The notes under the pieces were generated by a model. That model was not told the DNA's origin, did not search any database, and was given only the letters and a program-made list of their open reading frames with translations. A stretch of 6,563 nucleotides of DNA from contig DASVSL010000031.1 of NCBI GenBank assembly GCA_036388095.1, forward strand, positions 1 through 6,563. The letters run 5' to 3'. A program made the translations under genes and the position numbers. Below are positions 4,695 to 6,563 of this stretch, in pieces. Within the stretch, counting starts at the first letter, position 1. Each line of letters begins with the position of its first letter. This stretch comes from DASVSL01 sp036388095. Its GTDB lineage: Bacteria; Patescibacteriota; Saccharimonadia; Saccharimonadales; Saccharimonadaceae.

Positions 4695-6221
4695 ATGGAC
4701 ATCGTTCGGTACCGCACTCAACTTGACGACGTCATCCCTGGTGCGCTGGCCGCCTATGAAAGCTTACGGGCGACTAATGGCATGGGGATTTATACCAGTA
4801 ACGGGTCGTTTTACAATCACACCTTTTTTGGGCGCGACGCCTCAATGTCGGCCAAATTCGCGACCGATTTTGACCATCTACTGGCACGTGAGACGATTTT
4901 GGCACTGGCCGCCCTACAAGGCACGAATTCTGACGCCGTGACGCAAGAAGAACGCGGCCGGATTCACCATGAATACCGTGATTTTGGCACCTGGAAAGCG
5001 AGCTGGTACGAGACCATCGCGCTGAAATTCTTTGCGCGTAACTGGGGCTTGGCCGACAAAACACTGCTGACGTACTACGCCGGTGATACGACGGCCTTGT
5101 ACGTGCGGTTGGTCCATAAATACTGGCGGCACATTGATAAGTCAGTCCTGGACACGACCGTCACGAATGCCGATGAACAAACCTATCCCGTCCGCGAGTC
5201 CGTCGCGCTGGCGGCTGATTGGATAATGGCGCAGATCAATCAAACCGACCATTTTGTGACGGCTCGCCCGAACGATTGGGCGCTGCCCTATCAGACATTT
5301 GCTGATTCGAGCACGGCCTTTGTACGTCAAAACGGGCGCTTGGCGAATTATCGGCGGGGCATTACCTACACCGAGACGCAAGCCCTGGCGATCGATGCGC
5401 TTGAAGCCGCGACGCACTTGCTCGAGGATCACCCACATCGCCACGAATGGCAAGTTGCCGCTCATTCGGCGCGAAGTGCCTTGATCAAAGATTTCTGGAA
5501 TGAACAGGAAAACTTTTTCGGTAGTGCCTATGACAAGGATGGACTTGTTGATATGCCGACGATCAGTGCCGGCTGGACGCTAAATACGAGCTTCTGGGAC
5601 GAACTGTCGGAACGGGTGCGGAGTGAACGGATTAGTGCGATCGTCACCCGGCTGTTTTCGGACGATTTTCTGACCCCTTTTGGCCTGCGCAGCCGCAGTC
5701 TGACCGCCCCGGCGCCGCTCAAAGGCCTGGTCGAGTACCATGGCCGCCTGACTGTCTGGCCGATGTTTACGTTCATGGTGATCGAGGGCTTGCGACGGCA
5801 ACGGCTCCATACGCTCGCCGAGGAGCTTGAAAACCGTTTGATTAACGGCATCAATGCCAGTGACCGGTTCGACGAGTTTTTTGTCATCGATACCGACGGT
5901 AATTGGCTGCATCCCGCCGACGACGAGCCCGCCAAACGCAGAATGGACGCGCAGATGGCCCCCGAGCAAAACATTGCCTTTACGGTGGTTCCGGCCGTTA
6001 CACTGGCCTGGCGTTCGCTCAACCCCGGCCGGGCCTTACCGGTGCAAAACGAGTGGCAAAAGCAGCTCGAAATAGTTATCATGACGAAACTAACGCCGAC
6101 CGCGCGATTGACGCCGCTGGCAGCAAAAGCCGCTGTCGACAGTGTCCCGACCGAGTTTCGGCGCGTCCGCGGCAATATTCGAACGGCCTGGTTCTTTTGG
6201 CGGCAACGGAGACGAATGTGA
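4695..6221 (+). CDS. Amylo-alpha-1,6-glucosidase-like six-hairpin glycoside hydrolase
   Basis: A 508-residue protein without signal peptide or membrane segment, so probably cytoplasmic. It resembles the (alpha/alpha)6 barrel of glycogen-debranching amylo-alpha-1,6-glucosidases: FFGRDAS (44-50, like the family's W/FxRDas), GRIHHEYRDFGTW (88-100, cf. GRIxHExR), YYAGDTTALYVRLVHKY (127-143, cf. YGSVDATPLF), then EYHGRLTVWPM (347-357) and a late MAPEQN (421-426) whose Glu could be catalytic. These enzymes hydrolyse alpha-1,6 branches in glycogen-like glucans; the actual substrate here is unknown. It lacks the extra glucanotransferase domain of large debranching enzymes. The ATG at 4677 is in frame but has no Shine-Dalgarno; ATG 4695 is chosen because probable promoter elements overlap the earlier codon. 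It overlaps the following glycosyltransferase by GTGA, so the two are co-translated. The C-terminus is basic (WRQRRRM). Lysine codons favour AAA. Confidence 0.72.
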   Translation: MDIVRYRTQLDDVIPGALAAYESLRATNGMGIYTSNGSFYNHTFFGRDASMSAKFATDFDHLLARETILALAALQGTNSDAVTQEERGRIHHEYRDFGTWKASWYETIALKFFARNWGLADKTLLTYYAGDTTALYVRLVHKYWRHIDKSVLDTTVTNADEQTYPVRESVALAADWIMAQINQTDHFVTARPNDWALPYQTFADSSTAFVRQNGRLANYRRGITYTETQALAIDALEAATHLLEDHPHRHEWQVAAHSARSALIKDFWNEQENFFGSAYDKDGLVDMPTISAGWTLNTSFWDELSERVRSERISAIVTRLFSDDFLTPFGLRSRSLTAPAPLKGLVEYHGRLTVWPMFTFMVIEGLRRQRLHTLAEELENRLINGINASDRFDEFFVIDTDGNWLHPADDEPAKRRMDAQMAPEQNIAFTVVPAVTLAWRSLNPGRALPVQNEWQKQLEIVIMTKLTPTARLTPLAAKAAVDSVPTEFRRVRGNIRTAWFFWRQRRRM

Positions 6222-6563
6222 AACAGCTTAAAGTATCGGTGGTCAGTGAGAGTGAGTTCAGTGTCCAGGGTCATGGCGTCCACACGGCATATGTTGAGCT
6301 GACGAATGCCCTGAAGAAATTATCCGACGTCGAAGTGGTCGTCAATCAGCGCGGGCCAGCAGACATCACCCATCTGCATACGGTCGGCATCTACGCGCTG
6401 CGGCGTTTACTGTGGGACAAGAACAAGAAAGTTGTTTCGGCGCATATCTTGCCAGCATCGCTTGTCGGCAGTCTGGTTGGGGCGAAGGTATGGCTGCCAC
6501 TCGCGAAAGCCTACTTGCGATGGTTCTATAATAAAGCGGATCTAGTGTTCGCGGTCTCAGACG
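6218..6563 (+). CDS. Glycosyltransferase family 4, N-terminal part (runs off right edge)
   Basis: 115 codons of the N-terminal Rossmann domain of a GT4 (GT-B fold) glycosyltransferase. The start is GTG at 6218, overlapping the hydrolase stop as GTGA, with GGAG (6208-6211) 6 nt upstream. Diagnostic features: the opening beta strand KVSVVSE, the glycine-containing donor/acceptor loop QGHGVHTAYVELTNAL (17-32), DITHLHT (49-55, the family's D-x-x-H-x-H), AHILPASLVGSL (78-89), and KADLVFAVSD at the edge, the usual strand before the inter-domain region. Enzymes of this group use nucleotide- or lipid-linked sugars to glycosylate lipids or polysaccharides; the N-terminal part resembles diacylglycerol glucosyltransferases, but the C-terminal nucleotide-binding half is missing, so specificity cannot be assigned. 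Coupling to the glucosidase suggests a shared glycan or glycolipid pathway. Confidence 0.85.
   Translation, partial: MKQLKVSVVSESEFSVQGHGVHTAYVELTNALKKLSDVEVVVNQRGPADITHLHTVGIYALRRLLWDKNKKVVSAHILPASLVGSLVGAKVWLPLAKAYLRWFYNKADLVFAVSD

Noticed and set aside
5528..6283. Minus-strand frame of 251 codons
   Set aside because: It is antisense to the glucosidase, whose family motifs are clear, and shows Ser/Arg-rich shadow composition without initiation signals.
1..6563. Recoding of TGA as glycine or tryptophan
   Set aside because: TGA forms the stop in three minus/plus-strand overlaps (2745, 1357, 6219) and ends the membrane protein just before a terminator; no TGA interrupts a recognised domain.
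1..6563. CRISPR array, insertion sequence, tRNA, rRNA or tmRNA gene
   Set aside because: No regularly spaced repeats, transposase motifs, or tRNA-like or rRNA sequences were seen; the tmRNA partner of SmpB is not in the window.

Overview
The window comes from a bacterium using the standard bacterial code: TGA is a true stop, forming tight ATGA/GTGA gene overlaps. Coding DNA is fairly GC-rich, while the intergenic stretches are AT-rich and carry near-consensus sigma-70 type promoters. The mix of smpB, a cytoplasmic six-hairpin glucosidase coupled to a GT4 glycosyltransferase, and compact promoters with little or no leader is compatible with a small-genome lineage such as Saccharibacteria (TM7). 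That assignment is an inference from gene resemblance and is not proven here.

Left part, minus strand (about 3296 down to 397). A promoter (3269-3296) and a leader of about 125 nt precede a tightly coupled three-gene operon. Its genes are a small lipoprotein with a GGFG-bearing serine-rich tail (YgiB-like), an ATP-grasp ligase of the glutathionylspermidine-synthase family without an amidase domain (YgiC/YjfC-like), and an eight-segment membrane protein built from repeated DUF350 (YjfL-like) units. The genes overlap by ATGA and GTGA, and a perfect 15-bp hairpin follows the last one. Further left, a separate strong promoter drives the start of a membrane-anchored protein that leaves the window. 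The set resembles the E. coli ygiB-ygiC and yjfL-yjfM-yjfC clusters, whose biochemical role is unresolved. It is the most interesting part of the window: it may be a system that ligates an amine to a carboxylate, possibly on the lipoprotein tail, at the membrane.

Middle (about 3310 to 3890). smpB, the tmRNA-binding ribosome-rescue protein, is on the minus strand. Its likely extended -10 element lies so close to the ATG that the message may be leaderless. A 15-bp hairpin follows its stop. A near-perfect divergent promoter (TTGACA, 17 bp, TATTAT) points right.

Right part, plus strand (3940 to 6563). A polytopic membrane protein of unknown function ends at a convincing intrinsic terminator. It is followed by an amylo-alpha-1,6-glucosidase-like protein that overlaps by 4 bp (GTGA) the start of a family 4 glycosyltransferase cut by the window edge. 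These last two genes probably act together in cytoplasmic glycan or glycolipid metabolism.

The left operon uses AAG for lysine almost exclusively, while smpB and the glucosidase prefer AAA. This suggests a different origin or expression level for the ligase system.
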